DNA of 14,707 bases from Anaerolineales bacterium (GTDB taxonomy: Bacteria; Chloroflexota; Anaerolineae; Anaerolineales; UBA6663). The notes under the pieces were generated by a model. The model was not told the DNA's origin. It ran no database searches and worked only from the letters and a program-made list of their open reading frames with translations. Within the stretch, counting starts at the first letter, position 1; each line of letters opens with the position of its first letter. A program made the position numbers and the translations under genes. Where the stretch lies: assembly GCA_017999235.1 (NCBI GenBank), contig JAGOBN010000028.1, positions 1 through 14,707 on the forward strand, read 5' to 3'. Below, piece by piece: positions 6,965-13,386 of this stretch.

Positions 6965-8332
6965 GTGAAATCCAAATTAAACCGACTCATCAGCGGTATG
7001 GTCAGCCTCGCTTTGTTGGCCGGCGCCTGGCCGGCCCAGGCCCAGACCCTGCCCCCGCCGGATATCCGCTTTGGGGCGGTGGAAGCCTATATGGCCCCGG
7101 ACAAGGCCGCCGATCTGCGGGTGGGCTGGGACCGGATGGTGGTGCATTGGTACGAGCGCCAGCCGGACAGCGGCGAGCAATGGAACGTGCCGGGCGAGGA
7201 GACCGACCGGGTAAACACGGCCCTGGGCGCCGGCCGCGAGATGGTGATGCTGTTGATGGGCACGCCGGGCTGGGCCGCGGACGGCGGTGGACCGGCGGCG
7301 GTGCCGCGCGGCCTGTATCTGCCGGTGGATGATCCCGGCAACCTGTGGGCGGTCTTTGTGCGCCGGATGGCGGCGGAATACGCCGGCCGCGTCAACCACT
7401 GGATCATCTGGAACGAGCCCGATATCGCGCCCGAGGACTTTGGCGCGCAGTTTCTGGGTTCGGTGGCCGATTATTATCAACTGCTCAAGGTTGCGTATCT
7501 GGCCGCGAAACAGGCTAACCCGCAGGCCACCATCCATCTGGCCGGGCTGACCCACTGGCATGACGTGGTCTACAACCGCCCGCCCTATCTTCAGCGGCTG
7601 CTGCAAGCGGCCAGCCAAGACCCGACCGCGCGGCGCAATCACTACTACTTTGACGTCGCCAGCCTGCACATCTACTTTCGCACCCAATCGGTGTTTGACC
7701 TGATTACGCAGTATCGCGGGATTTTGCGCCGCTACGGCCAGACTCAGCCATTTTGGCTGAACGAAACCAACGCCGCGCCGTACGATGACCCGCAGCTGCC
7801 GTGGAACGGGCCGATGTTCCCGCTGACCATGGCCCAGCAGTCGAGCTTCATCATCCAGGCCACGGCGCTGGCGCTGGCGGCCGGCGCCGAGCGGGTGGCG
7901 GTGTACAAGCTCACCAACCCCAATGTGCCGTATGAGGGCGCCGACTACTACGGTCTCTACCGGCCGGACGGCTCGGCACGGCCGGCGGTGGAGGCCTACC
8001 GCGTCGTCACCAGCCACTTTGCCGGCGTACGCAAAACCACCTACACGGCCCAGCGCGGCTACTACATCGTCCGGCTCGACCGGCCGGGCGCGGTCACGCG
8101 TGTTTTGTGGGCGCGGCAGGCGCAGGCCGTGACGCTCAAAGTGCGCGCCAGCGCCGGCGTGACGGCCGTGGCCTTGTATGACGCCGCCGGCGCGGCCTTC
8201 CCGCTGGCCGCCGATCGGACGGGCAACTACACCCTGACCCTGCCGGCCGCCAGCTGTGAGAGCCAGCCGGCGGTGGGGTGTGTGGTGGAGGGCGCGCCGT
8301 GGGTGCTGGTGGAGACGTTCGGCCGGCGCTGA
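6965..8332 (+). CDS. secreted clan-A glycoside-hydrolase-like protein
   Basis: This 455-residue exported protein begins with a Sec signal peptide (MKSKLNRL, hydrophobic 9-21, likely cleavage after AQA at 26). The mature part looks like a (beta/alpha)8 glycosidase of clan GH-A, near the GH39 or GH5 type. WNEPD at 149-153 holds the expected acid/base E151 at the end of strand 4, and PFWLNETN around 262-269 holds the expected nucleophile E267 at strand 7. Other family-like features are HIYF (235-238) and the repeated aromatic residues lining a sugar cleft. About the last 90 residues look like a beta-sandwich cap. The enzyme would act outside the cell on a polysaccharide or glycoside of unknown type. 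GTG 6965 follows GGAGG by 5 bases. The gene is isolated, divergent from the YjfB-like gene. Confidence 0.8.
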   Translation: MKSKLNRLISGMVSLALLAGAWPAQAQTLPPPDIRFGAVEAYMAPDKAADLRVGWDRMVVHWYERQPDSGEQWNVPGEETDRVNTALGAGREMVMLLMGTPGWAADGGGPAAVPRGLYLPVDDPGNLWAVFVRRMAAEYAGRVNHWIIWNEPDIAPEDFGAQFLGSVADYYQLLKVAYLAAKQANPQATIHLAGLTHWHDVVYNRPPYLQRLLQAASQDPTARRNHYYFDVASLHIYFRTQSVFDLITQYRGILRRYGQTQPFWLNETNAAPYDDPQLPWNGPMFPLTMAQQSSFIIQATALALAAGAERVAVYKLTNPNVPYEGADYYGLYRPDGSARPAVEAYRVVTSHFAGVRKTTYTAQRGYYIVRLDRPGAVTRVLWARQAQAVTLKVRASAGVTAVALYDAAGAAFPLAADRTGNYTLTLPAASCESQPAVGCVVEGAPWVLVETFGRR

Positions 8333-8341
8333 TGGATATGC

Positions 8342-8347
8342 TAGAAT
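8342..8347 (+). promoter_or_regulatory. -10 element (TAGAAT) of a probable leaderless promoter
   Basis: TAGAAT matches five of six consensus bases and ends 7 bases before the ATG at 8355. It lies just after the stop of the glycosidase-like gene and there is no Shine-Dalgarno before the ATG. An overlapping TATGCT (8337-8342) is a second candidate. No good -35 is visible. Confidence 0.5.
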
Positions 8348-8354
8348 CACGGTA

Positions 8355-8810
8355 ATGTCCGCGCTGCCCCCCCTCCCCAAAGTCCGCAACCCGCGCACGC
8401 AGGCGGTGATCCGCCGTGAGACGCTGTGGCAGATCACGGTGCCGCTGGCGGTGGCCGGGTTGATCACGCTGGCTTTGATTGTGCTCATCGGGCTGGGGAC
8501 GGCGGTGCCGGCCCAGACCGGCGCGCTGGCCGATTTCTCCCTGATCTTTTTGATCGTGATCGCGTTCGGGGCCGGCCTGGTGGCGCTGATCATCGTAGCC
8601 GGCTTGGTCTTTGCGGCCGGGTATCTGCTGCGCGAAACACCGTTCTGGCTGAAACGCGCGCAGGATTTTGTCTGGGGCGTGTCGCTGCAGGTGAAGGGCA
8701 TGACCCGGCAGGTGGATAACCGCATCGTGGGCGTCCATATCTCGCTGGCGGCGCTCATCCGCATCTGGGAACAAGTGCGCGCGCTCTTCGCGCCGTGGAG
8801 GACACCGTGA
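8355..8810 (+). CDS. two-TM membrane protein, unknown function
   Basis: This is a 151-residue protein I do not recognise. A basic N-terminal segment (1-24) precedes two strongly hydrophobic segments, about 28-49 (ITVPLAVAGLITLALIVLIG) and 63-92 (LIFLIVIAFGAGLVALIIVAG). A hydrophilic, partly amphipathic C-terminal helix region (93-151) carries several Trp and Arg residues. The layout suggests an inner-membrane protein with both termini in the cytoplasm. In-frame sequence further upstream lies inside the glycosidase gene, so ATG 8355 with its adjacent -10 box is preferred. The stop overlaps the start of the next small membrane gene (GTGA), so the two are probably made together in a fixed ratio. 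Confidence 0.75.
   Translation: MSALPPLPKVRNPRTQAVIRRETLWQITVPLAVAGLITLALIVLIGLGTAVPAQTGALADFSLIFLIVIAFGAGLVALIIVAGLVFAAGYLLRETPFWLKRAQDFVWGVSLQVKGMTRQVDNRIVGVHISLAALIRIWEQVRALFAPWRTP
8797..8801 (+). promoter_or_regulatory. Shine-Dalgarno GGAGG deciding the GTG 8807 start
   Basis: GGAGG lies at the 3' end of the upstream gene and ends 5 bases before GTG 8807. The alternative GTG at 8795 overlaps this site and would add only four residues, so 8807 is the more likely start. Confidence 0.65.
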
Positions 8811-9028
8811 ACAATTTGGACTGGCGGACGCGGGCCATGCTGGCCGGCGGGGCGGTCGGCGCTCTCTTGGGGGTGGCGGCGGCCTATGTGTATGTGAATT
8901 CGGCCGAGCAGCAGGATGAAAGGCCCGATTTCAACCCGGCCGAGGCGGTGGCCATTGGCCTGGCGGTGCTGGGGGTGCTGCGCCAGATCGCGGCTCTGCC
9001 GGAGGGCAAGAAGGCCAAGAAGAAGTAA
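8807..9028 (+). CDS. small membrane protein (73 aa), unknown function
   Basis: This 73-residue protein has a first hydrophobic segment at about 11-30 (MLAGGAVGALLGVAAAYVYV), an acidic loop (33-44, AEQQDERPDFNP) and a second, weaker hydrophobic stretch at 46-64. It ends in a strongly basic tail, KKAKKK. The glycine-rich first segment resembles those of small YtxH-like or envelope-stress proteins, but that is not enough to assign a family. GTG 8807 is supported by GGAGG 5 bases upstream and by the four-base GTGA overlap with the preceding gene. An intrinsic terminator begins 32 bases after the stop, closing this two-gene unit. Confidence 0.75.
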   Translation: MNNLDWRTRAMLAGGAVGALLGVAAAYVYVNSAEQQDERPDFNPAEAVAIGLAVLGVLRQIAALPEGKKAKKK

Positions 9029-9060
9029 GGCTCAGGGTCAATAGGGAAGCGACGAAAAAT

Positions 9061-9102
9061 AAAAAGCTCCGCCGGCCGTCAGGCTGGGCGGGGCTTTTTT
9101 TT
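9061..9102 (+). terminator. intrinsic terminator after the small membrane-protein pair
   Basis: GCTCCGCC (9066-9073) pairs with GGCGGGGC (9087-9094) over eight positions, one of them T-G wobble, around a 13-base loop. An A5 run before the stem and a T8 run (9095-9102) after it extend the pairing. The A run means the same hairpin could also stop transcription from the other direction. It separates this unit from the TetR promoter that begins at 9120. Confidence 0.9.
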
Positions 9103-9119
9103 GTTGAGCGGTTTGGCCC

Positions 9120-9148
9120 TTGACAGCCGGCGGCGTCCGTCTTAATAT
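9120..9148 (+). promoter_or_regulatory. near-consensus sigma-70-type promoter of the exporter operon
   Basis: TTGACA (9120-9125) is a perfect -35. It is followed by a 17-base spacer and TAATAT (9143-9148) as -10. This is the best housekeeping promoter in the window. The predicted start near 9155 falls inside the palindromic operator, and the leader of about 29 bases includes AAGGAGG (9173-9179) for the TetR gene. Confidence 0.85.
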
Positions 9149-9168
9149 AAATGAACGATCGTTCATTT
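9149..9168 (+). promoter_or_regulatory. perfect 20-bp palindromic operator, probable TetR-family binding site
   Basis: AAATGAACGATCGTTCATTT is a perfect inverted repeat with no spacer, centred between 9158 and 9159. It abuts the -10 box and covers the predicted transcription start. TetR-family dimers bind such palindromes, and the gene just downstream encodes one. The simplest reading is autorepression of the whole exporter operon, relieved by a small-molecule ligand. Confidence 0.85.
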
Positions 9169-9183
9169 TACTAAGGAGGCCGG

Positions 9184-9849
9184 ATGCCCAGCCGCTTGGT
9201 TCCCCCCGCCGCCGATCCCGCCGCGCCGGCCCTTTCCAAAGGGGAGGCCACGCGCGCCCGGCTGATCAACGCGGCTTACAAACTGTTTCTCAAGCAGGGC
9301 TTTCACGGCACCAGCATGCGCGCCATCGCCGATGAGGCCGGCCTGGCGGTGGGCGGCATCTACAACCACTTCGCCACTAAAGACGACATCTTCGCGGCCG
9401 TGCTGGATGCCAATCACCCCTACCATACGGTGCTGCCCGCGCTGGAAGCCACCCAAGGCGAGACGGTGGAGGCCTTTGTCCTGGATGCGGCCCATCATTT
9501 CAAGGCCGGCCTGGATACCGCCCAGGCCCGGCTGCTGCCGCTGATGTTCATGGAAATGGTGGAGTTCCAGGGCCGGCATCTGCGCGCGCTCACCGCCCAG
9601 CTGCTGCCGGCCTTGTTCAGCTTCTTGCAGCGCCTGCAGACCCGGCGGGGCCGGCTGCGCGCGGTGCCGGCCCCGGTGATGCTGCGCACGCTGTTCGGGA
9701 TCATGATCGGCTACGTGGTGACCGGATTAGTCTTGCGCGGCCTCAAGAATGTGCCGCAGCTCAAGGGGATGGACGACTATCCCTGGTTTGACGCCATGAT
9801 CGACGTCTATTTGCACGGCATCCTGGCTGAACCGGAGGCCGCCGCGTGA
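9184..9849 (+). CDS. TetR/AcrR-family transcriptional regulator
   Basis: This 221-residue repressor-type regulator has a disordered N-terminus (1-19) before the TetR DNA-binding domain (about 20-70). The domain shows ATRARLINAAYKLFLKQGF as its first helices, then the helix-turn-helix TSMRAIADEAGLAVGGIYNHF with the usual conserved YNHF ending and KDDIF. The rest (about 75-221) is helical and variable, forming the ligand pocket and dimer face, as expected for the family. ATG 9184 follows AAGGAGG by 4 bases. The gene lies behind a strong promoter and palindrome, and overlaps the permease start by four bases (GTGA). It is therefore best read as the local repressor of this exporter, comparable in position to CecR of the E. 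coli ybhGFSR operon. The ligand is unknown. Confidence 0.92.
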   Translation: MPSRLVPPAADPAAPALSKGEATRARLINAAYKLFLKQGFHGTSMRAIADEAGLAVGGIYNHFATKDDIFAAVLDANHPYHTVLPALEATQGETVEAFVLDAAHHFKAGLDTAQARLLPLMFMEMVEFQGRHLRALTAQLLPALFSFLQRLQTRRGRLRAVPAPVMLRTLFGIMIGYVVTGLVLRGLKNVPQLKGMDDYPWFDAMIDVYLHGILAEPEAAA

Positions 9850-10976
9850 GCACACGCTTATTCTCCATCATCCGCAAAGAATTCATCCAGATCACGCGCG
9901 ATCCGCGCACCTTGGTGCTGGTGCTGGTGATCCCGGTGATGCAGCTCTTCCTGCTGGGGTACGCGGCCACCAATGACGTGCGCAACGTGCCGCTGGCGGT
10001 CTTTGACCAAGACCGCGGCACGGCCGCGCGCGCCCTGCTGGACGCTTACCGCGCCGCCGACTATTTCCGCGTGGCCTATGACGTGGACTCGGAGGCCGAA
10101 CTGCGCGACCTGGTGGACCGCGGCCTGGCGCGCGCCGGCTTGATCATCCCCGCCGACTACACGCGCCGGCTGACGGGCGGGGGCAGCGCGGCGGTGGTCT
10201 TCGTGCTGGACGGCTCCGACCCCACCGTGGCGGCCACGGCGCTGTCGGCGTCCCAGCTGATCGGCCAGGCGCACGCCACCGAGATCCTGGCCGAACGGCT
10301 GGAGCGGCGCGGGTCGGCCCTGCGCCTGCAAATGCCGGTGGAAGTCCGCACCCAGATCTGGTACAACCCGGATCTGGAGCAGGCCTTCTTCATGGTGCCG
10401 GGCGTGATCGGCATGATCTTGTTCGCGCTGACTTCCATCCTCACCGCCACCGCCATTGTGCGCGAGCGCGAGCGCGGCACGATCGAGCAACTGATCGTCA
10501 CGCCGATCCGCGCCTGGGAATTGATGGTGGGCAAGCTGACGCCGTATGTGGTGCTGGCCCTGTTCAACACGGTGGAGGTGCTGGTGGTGGGCGCGTGGTG
10601 GTTTGGCGTGCCGGTGCGCGGTGATCTGGCGCTGATCATGGGCGTCTCGGCGCTGTTTCTGATGTCCAGCCTGGGCATCGGCCTCTTCGCCTCGACGATC
10701 GCCAACACGCAGCAAGAGGCCATGCTCACGGTCTGGATGACGCTGCTGCCCAGCATCTTCCTGTCCGGCTTTTTCTTCCCGCTGGAAGCCATGCCGGTGG
10801 TGCTGCGCTGGGTCTCCTACGCCATGCCGCTGCGCTATTACCTGGCCATCATCCGGTCGTTGATGCTCAAGGGCGTGGGCTTTGAAGCCATCCAGGGCGA
10901 TGTGCTGGCGCTGGCCGTCTTCGGCGTGGTGATCATGACCGCGGCGGCGGCGCGGTTCCGCAAACGGTTGGATTAA
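9846..10976 (+). CDS. ABC-2 type permease (YbhS/YbhR-like)
   Basis: This 376-residue membrane subunit belongs to an ABC-2 exporter. It opens with the amphipathic segment typical of the family (RKEFIQITRDPRTLVLVLVIPVMQ, split here across residues 10-33), with TM1 near 21-41. A large extracytoplasmic domain (about 43-180) includes NPDLEQAFFMVPG before TM2. A further five segments fill 183-370, with the conserved cytoplasmic coupling region RERERGTIEQL (near 205-215) and the late SGFFFPLEAMP motif. This order matches E. coli YbhS and YbhR. Start GTG 9846 has GGAGG (9834-9838) 7 bases upstream and overlaps the TetR stop. Only one permease is visible in the operon, so it may form a homodimer. Confidence 0.9.
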   Translation: MSTRLFSIIRKEFIQITRDPRTLVLVLVIPVMQLFLLGYAATNDVRNVPLAVFDQDRGTAARALLDAYRAADYFRVAYDVDSEAELRDLVDRGLARAGLIIPADYTRRLTGGGSAAVVFVLDGSDPTVAATALSASQLIGQAHATEILAERLERRGSALRLQMPVEVRTQIWYNPDLEQAFFMVPGVIGMILFALTSILTATAIVRERERGTIEQLIVTPIRAWELMVGKLTPYVVLALFNTVEVLVVGAWWFGVPVRGDLALIMGVSALFLMSSLGIGLFASTIANTQQEAMLTVWMTLLPSIFLSGFFFPLEAMPVVLRWVSYAMPLRYYLAIIRSLMLKGVGFEAIQGDVLALAVFGVVIMTAAAARFRKRLD

Positions 10977-10987
10977 CGCGCTCATCT

Positions 10988-11028
10988 ACCCACCTCGTCT
11001 CCCCGCCGGTTGGCCGGGGTCGGGTGGT
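10988..11028 (+). other. possible mRNA hairpin between permease and HlyD genes
   Basis: In the 78-base gap, CCACC (10990-10994) can pair with GGTGG (11023-11027). Inside that, CCCCG (11001-11005) can pair with CGGGG (11015-11019), and CC with GG around a GGTT loop. No T run follows, so it is not an intrinsic terminator. It could tune expression or mRNA stability between the two genes, or be chance in GC-rich DNA. Confidence 0.3.
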
Positions 11029-11043
11029 TAGGCTGGGGCGATT

Positions 11044-11049
11044 GGGAGA
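11044..11049 (+). promoter_or_regulatory. Shine-Dalgarno GGGAGA deciding the ATG 11055 start
   Basis: GGGAGA ends 5 bases before ATG 11055. The longer in-frame TTG start at 11010 would add 15 residues (WLGWGDW-like) before the signal-anchor and has no better ribosome binding site. This supports 11055. Confidence 0.65.
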
Positions 11050-11054
11050 TAGAG

Positions 11055-12401
11055 ATGCATCCTAATCCGAAACGACTCATTCCGGTGGTGTTGATCGTGG
11101 CCGTTCTCGGCGGCGCGGCCTGGTGGTATTGGGGCGGCGGGAACCCGGCCGCGCCGGCCGGCGCGCTGACGGCCTCCGGCACCATCGAGGCCACGCAGAT
11201 CGAACTCGGCCCGGAACTGGGCGGCCGGGTGGTGGCCGTGAATGCGGCCGAGGGCGAGGCGGTGGCGGCCGGCGCGGCGCTCATCCAGCTGGATACTACG
11301 CTGCTGGACGCGCAGCGCGCCCAGGCCGAAGCGGCCGTGGCGGTGGCGCTGGCCGCGCTGGAGACGGCCCAGGCCAGCCTGGCGCCGGCGCAGGCCAACG
11401 TGGCGGCGGCCGAAGCGGCCACCGCGGCCGCCGAAGCCCAGTCCGCTCAGCTTAAAGAAGGCGCGCGGCCAGAGCAGATCGCGGCGGCCGAGGCGCAAGT
11501 GAAGGCGCTCAACTCCGCGGTGGGGCAGGCCGCGTTTGCGCGTGACGATGCCAAGAAAGGGGCCACGCCGGACCAGATCGCGGCGGCCGAGGCGCGCGTG
11601 GCCCAGGCCGAGGCCCAGCGGCAGCAGCTGCAGGAAGCCTACAACCGTCTGCCGGACCAGGCGCAGGGCGCGCCGCGCGAGCAAGCTTGGCTGCAATGGC
11701 AGGCCGCCGAGCAGAATAAGCAAGCGGCTTTGGCGGCCCTGGAGCAGCTGCAGGCCGGCGTCAGCGCGCAGCGCTTAAACTCGCTCAACAGCGGGGTGGG
11801 CGTGGCGGTCTATCAGCGCGACGCGGCCGAAGCGCAGCTGGATCTGCTCAAGGCCGGCGCCACGGCCGAACAGCTCGCGGCGGCGCAATCCCAGGTGGAC
11901 GCGGCCCAAGCGCGCCAGGCGGCGGCCGAAGCCCAGCTGGGGGTGCTGCAAGCGCAGATCAAGGCGGCGGAGGCGCAAGTGGCGGCGGCCCGCGCGGCCG
12001 TGGCCGTCATCGACGCGCAGCTGCAGAAGACCACCATCCACGCGCCGGCCGCCGGCGTGGTGCTGGCGCGCTCGGTCGAGGTGGGCGAATTTGCCGCGCC
12101 GGGCGCCACCCTGCTGGCGCTGGGCGATCTGGACAACCTCAACCTCACCGTCTACGTGCCCGAAGACCGCTACGGCGAGATCCGGCTGGGGCAGGCCACC
12201 CAGGTCACCGTGGACTCATTCCCCGGTGAGACCTTCGCGGCCACCGTCGCTCACATTGCCGACCAGGCGGAATTCACGCCCCGCAACGTGCAGACCGGCG
12301 AGGGCCGGCGCACCACGGTCTTCGCCGTGCGCCTGACGGTGGATAACCCGGCCGGGAAACTAAAACCCGGCATGCCCGCCGACGTGACGTTTGGCGAGTG
12401 A
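11055..12401 (+). CDS. HlyD-family secretion adaptor with repeated coiled coil
   Basis: This 448-residue membrane fusion protein links an ABC exporter to the outside. An N-terminal signal-anchor lies at about 8-26. The first half of the lipoyl-like domain is at 40-80 (GTIEATQIELGPELGGRVVA). A very long Ala/Gln-rich helical hairpin (82-326) follows, then the second lipoyl half (IHAPAAGVVLARSVEVGEF, about 328-346) and a beta-barrel region to the C-terminus. Inside the coil a unit with K-x-G-A-x-x-x-Q-I/L-A-A-A recurs with its Q at 141, 174 and 273, spacings of 33 and 99 residues. Residues 152-182 and 245-281 look like duplicates, one with an extra seven residues, that is one heptad. YbhG of E. 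coli is the closest comparison by gene order. The second ATP-binding gene begins 22 bases later. Confidence 0.92.
   Translation: MHPNPKRLIPVVLIVAVLGGAAWWYWGGGNPAAPAGALTASGTIEATQIELGPELGGRVVAVNAAEGEAVAAGAALIQLDTTLLDAQRAQAEAAVAVALAALETAQASLAPAQANVAAAEAATAAAEAQSAQLKEGARPEQIAAAEAQVKALNSAVGQAAFARDDAKKGATPDQIAAAEARVAQAEAQRQQLQEAYNRLPDQAQGAPREQAWLQWQAAEQNKQAALAALEQLQAGVSAQRLNSLNSGVGVAVYQRDAAEAQLDLLKAGATAEQLAAAQSQVDAAQARQAAAEAQLGVLQAQIKAAEAQVAAARAAVAVIDAQLQKTTIHAPAAGVVLARSVEVGEFAAPGATLLALGDLDNLNLTVYVPEDRYGEIRLGQATQVTVDSFPGETFAATVAHIADQAEFTPRNVQTGEGRRTTVFAVRLTVDNPAGKLKPGMPADVTFGE
11475..11595 (+). repeat. direct repeats inside the HlyD coiled coil
   Basis: A 22-base sequence is repeated exactly at 11475-11496 and 11574-11595, 99 bases apart, encoding Q-I-A-A-A-E-A in both. 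A third, diverged copy at protein level lies near residues 270-281. The spacing equals 33 codons, so the copies are in phase with the protein repeat and probably arose by internal duplication. Confidence 0.75.
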
Positions 12402-12423
12402 CCCGCCCGCCGGACCTTTGACC

Positions 12424-13386
12424 ATGCCGCCCACCACCCTGATTGAAGCGCGGGATTTGCACAAGTCGTTCGGTATAACGCGGGCCGTGGCCGGCGTCAA
12501 CTTGAACGTGAAGGCCGGCGAGGCCTACGGCCTGGTGGGGCCGGACGGCGCTGGCAAGACCACCACCCTGCGCCTGCTGGTGGGCGCGCTGCAGATCGAG
12601 CGCGGCGCCGTTCAGGTGGGCGGGTTTGAGATCGGCCGGCAGACCGAGCAGGCCCGCGCGCATATCGGTTATCTGGCGCAGCGCTTCAGCCTGTACGGCG
12701 ATCTGAGCGTGCTGGAGAACCTCAGCTTCTTTGGGTCGGTGCGCGGGATTCAGGGGCCGGCCCTGGCGGCGCGCGCCGCTGAGCTGCTTAAGTTTGTGGG
12801 GTTGGCCGGCTTTGAAGCCCGCCGCGCCGATCAGCTGTCCGGGGGCATGAAGCAGAAGCTGGGCCTGGCCTGCGCCCTGATCCACCGCCCCAAGGTGCTG
12901 CTGTTGGATGAGCCGACCGGCGGCGTGGACCCGGTGACGCGCCAGGATTTCTGGCAATTGCTGATCCGCGTCCTGGCGGAAGGCACGGCCGTGCTGGTTA
13001 GCACACCGTATATGGACGAAGCCGCCCGCTGCACCCGAGTGGGCTTCCTGTACGCCGGCCGCCTCATCGTGGAGGGCGCGCCGCGCGCCCTGACGGCCGC
13101 GCTGCAGGGCCGGGTGCTGGAGCTGGCGGCCCATCCCAAAGAAGCCGCCCGCGCCGCGGCCGCCGCCGATCCCGCCGTGGAAGATGTGCTCACCTTTGGC
13201 GACCGGTTTCACGTGCGGGTGCGGGAGGCGGCCGGCCCCTTGGAACGGCTGCCGGCGGCCCTGGCCCAAGCCGGCGTGACGGTGGAGCGTTTGCGCGCCA
13301 TCGCGCCGTCCCTGGAAGACGTCTTCATCTCCCTCCTGGCCGCCCAAGCAGGGCCGGCGGAGGGCGCCCCGGTGCCAGCCGTATGA
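12424..13386 (+). CDS. ABC transporter ATPase 1 (YbhF N-half type; Pro at H-loop)
   Basis: This 320-residue ATPase belongs to an ABC-2 exporter. Walker A is at 39-47 (GPDGAGKTT), Q-loop Q86 in GYLAQRFSLYGDL, signature LSGGMKQKLGLA from 138, Walker B LLLDE at 159-163 and D-loop GGVDP at 166-170. The switch position, normally His in VSTHYMDEA, is Pro (P195 in VSTPYMDEA). The C-terminal 90 residues form the usual accessory domain ending APSLEDVFISL. ATG 12424 is chosen; a TTG at 12391 would extend it by 11 residues over the HlyD stop. Neither start has a clear ribosome binding site. The next ATPase gene overlaps by four bases (ATGA). Together they look like the two halves of YbhF encoded separately. 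The H-loop loss suggests this subunit's own site hydrolyses ATP slowly or not at all. Confidence 0.9.
   Translation: MPPTTLIEARDLHKSFGITRAVAGVNLNVKAGEAYGLVGPDGAGKTTTLRLLVGALQIERGAVQVGGFEIGRQTEQARAHIGYLAQRFSLYGDLSVLENLSFFGSVRGIQGPALAARAAELLKFVGLAGFEARRADQLSGGMKQKLGLACALIHRPKVLLLDEPTGGVDPVTRQDFWQLLIRVLAEGTAVLVSTPYMDEAARCTRVGFLYAGRLIVEGAPRALTAALQGRVLELAAHPKEAARAAAAADPAVEDVLTFGDRFHVRVREAAGPLERLPAALAQAGVTVERLRAIAPSLEDVFISLLAAQAGPAEGAPVPAV

Noticed and set aside
6977..8764. A 595-codon open frame on the minus strand opposite the glycosidase-like gene.
   Set aside because: Its protein is rich in His, Arg, Gln and Pro with no domain, as expected for the antisense of a GC-rich gene. The plus strand carries a signal peptide and catalytic motifs.
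9858..10985. A 375-codon open frame on the minus strand opposite the permease gene.
   Set aside because: Its composition (runs of His, Gln, Arg and Asp) is that of an antisense shadow, and the plus strand is a clear ABC-2 permease.
10988..11028. Hairpin between the permease and HlyD genes as a possible terminator.
   Set aside because: No T run follows the stem, and the downstream gene clearly belongs to the same operon.
11475..11595. Direct repeats considered as a possible CRISPR or mobile-element signal.
   Set aside because: There are only two exact copies, they are in reading phase, and they encode a coiled-coil repeat inside one gene.
12391..12423. TTG at 12391 as the start of ATPase 1.
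   Set aside because: It would add 11 residues not seen in the ABC fold and has no ribosome binding site; ATG 12424 starts right before the first conserved strand.
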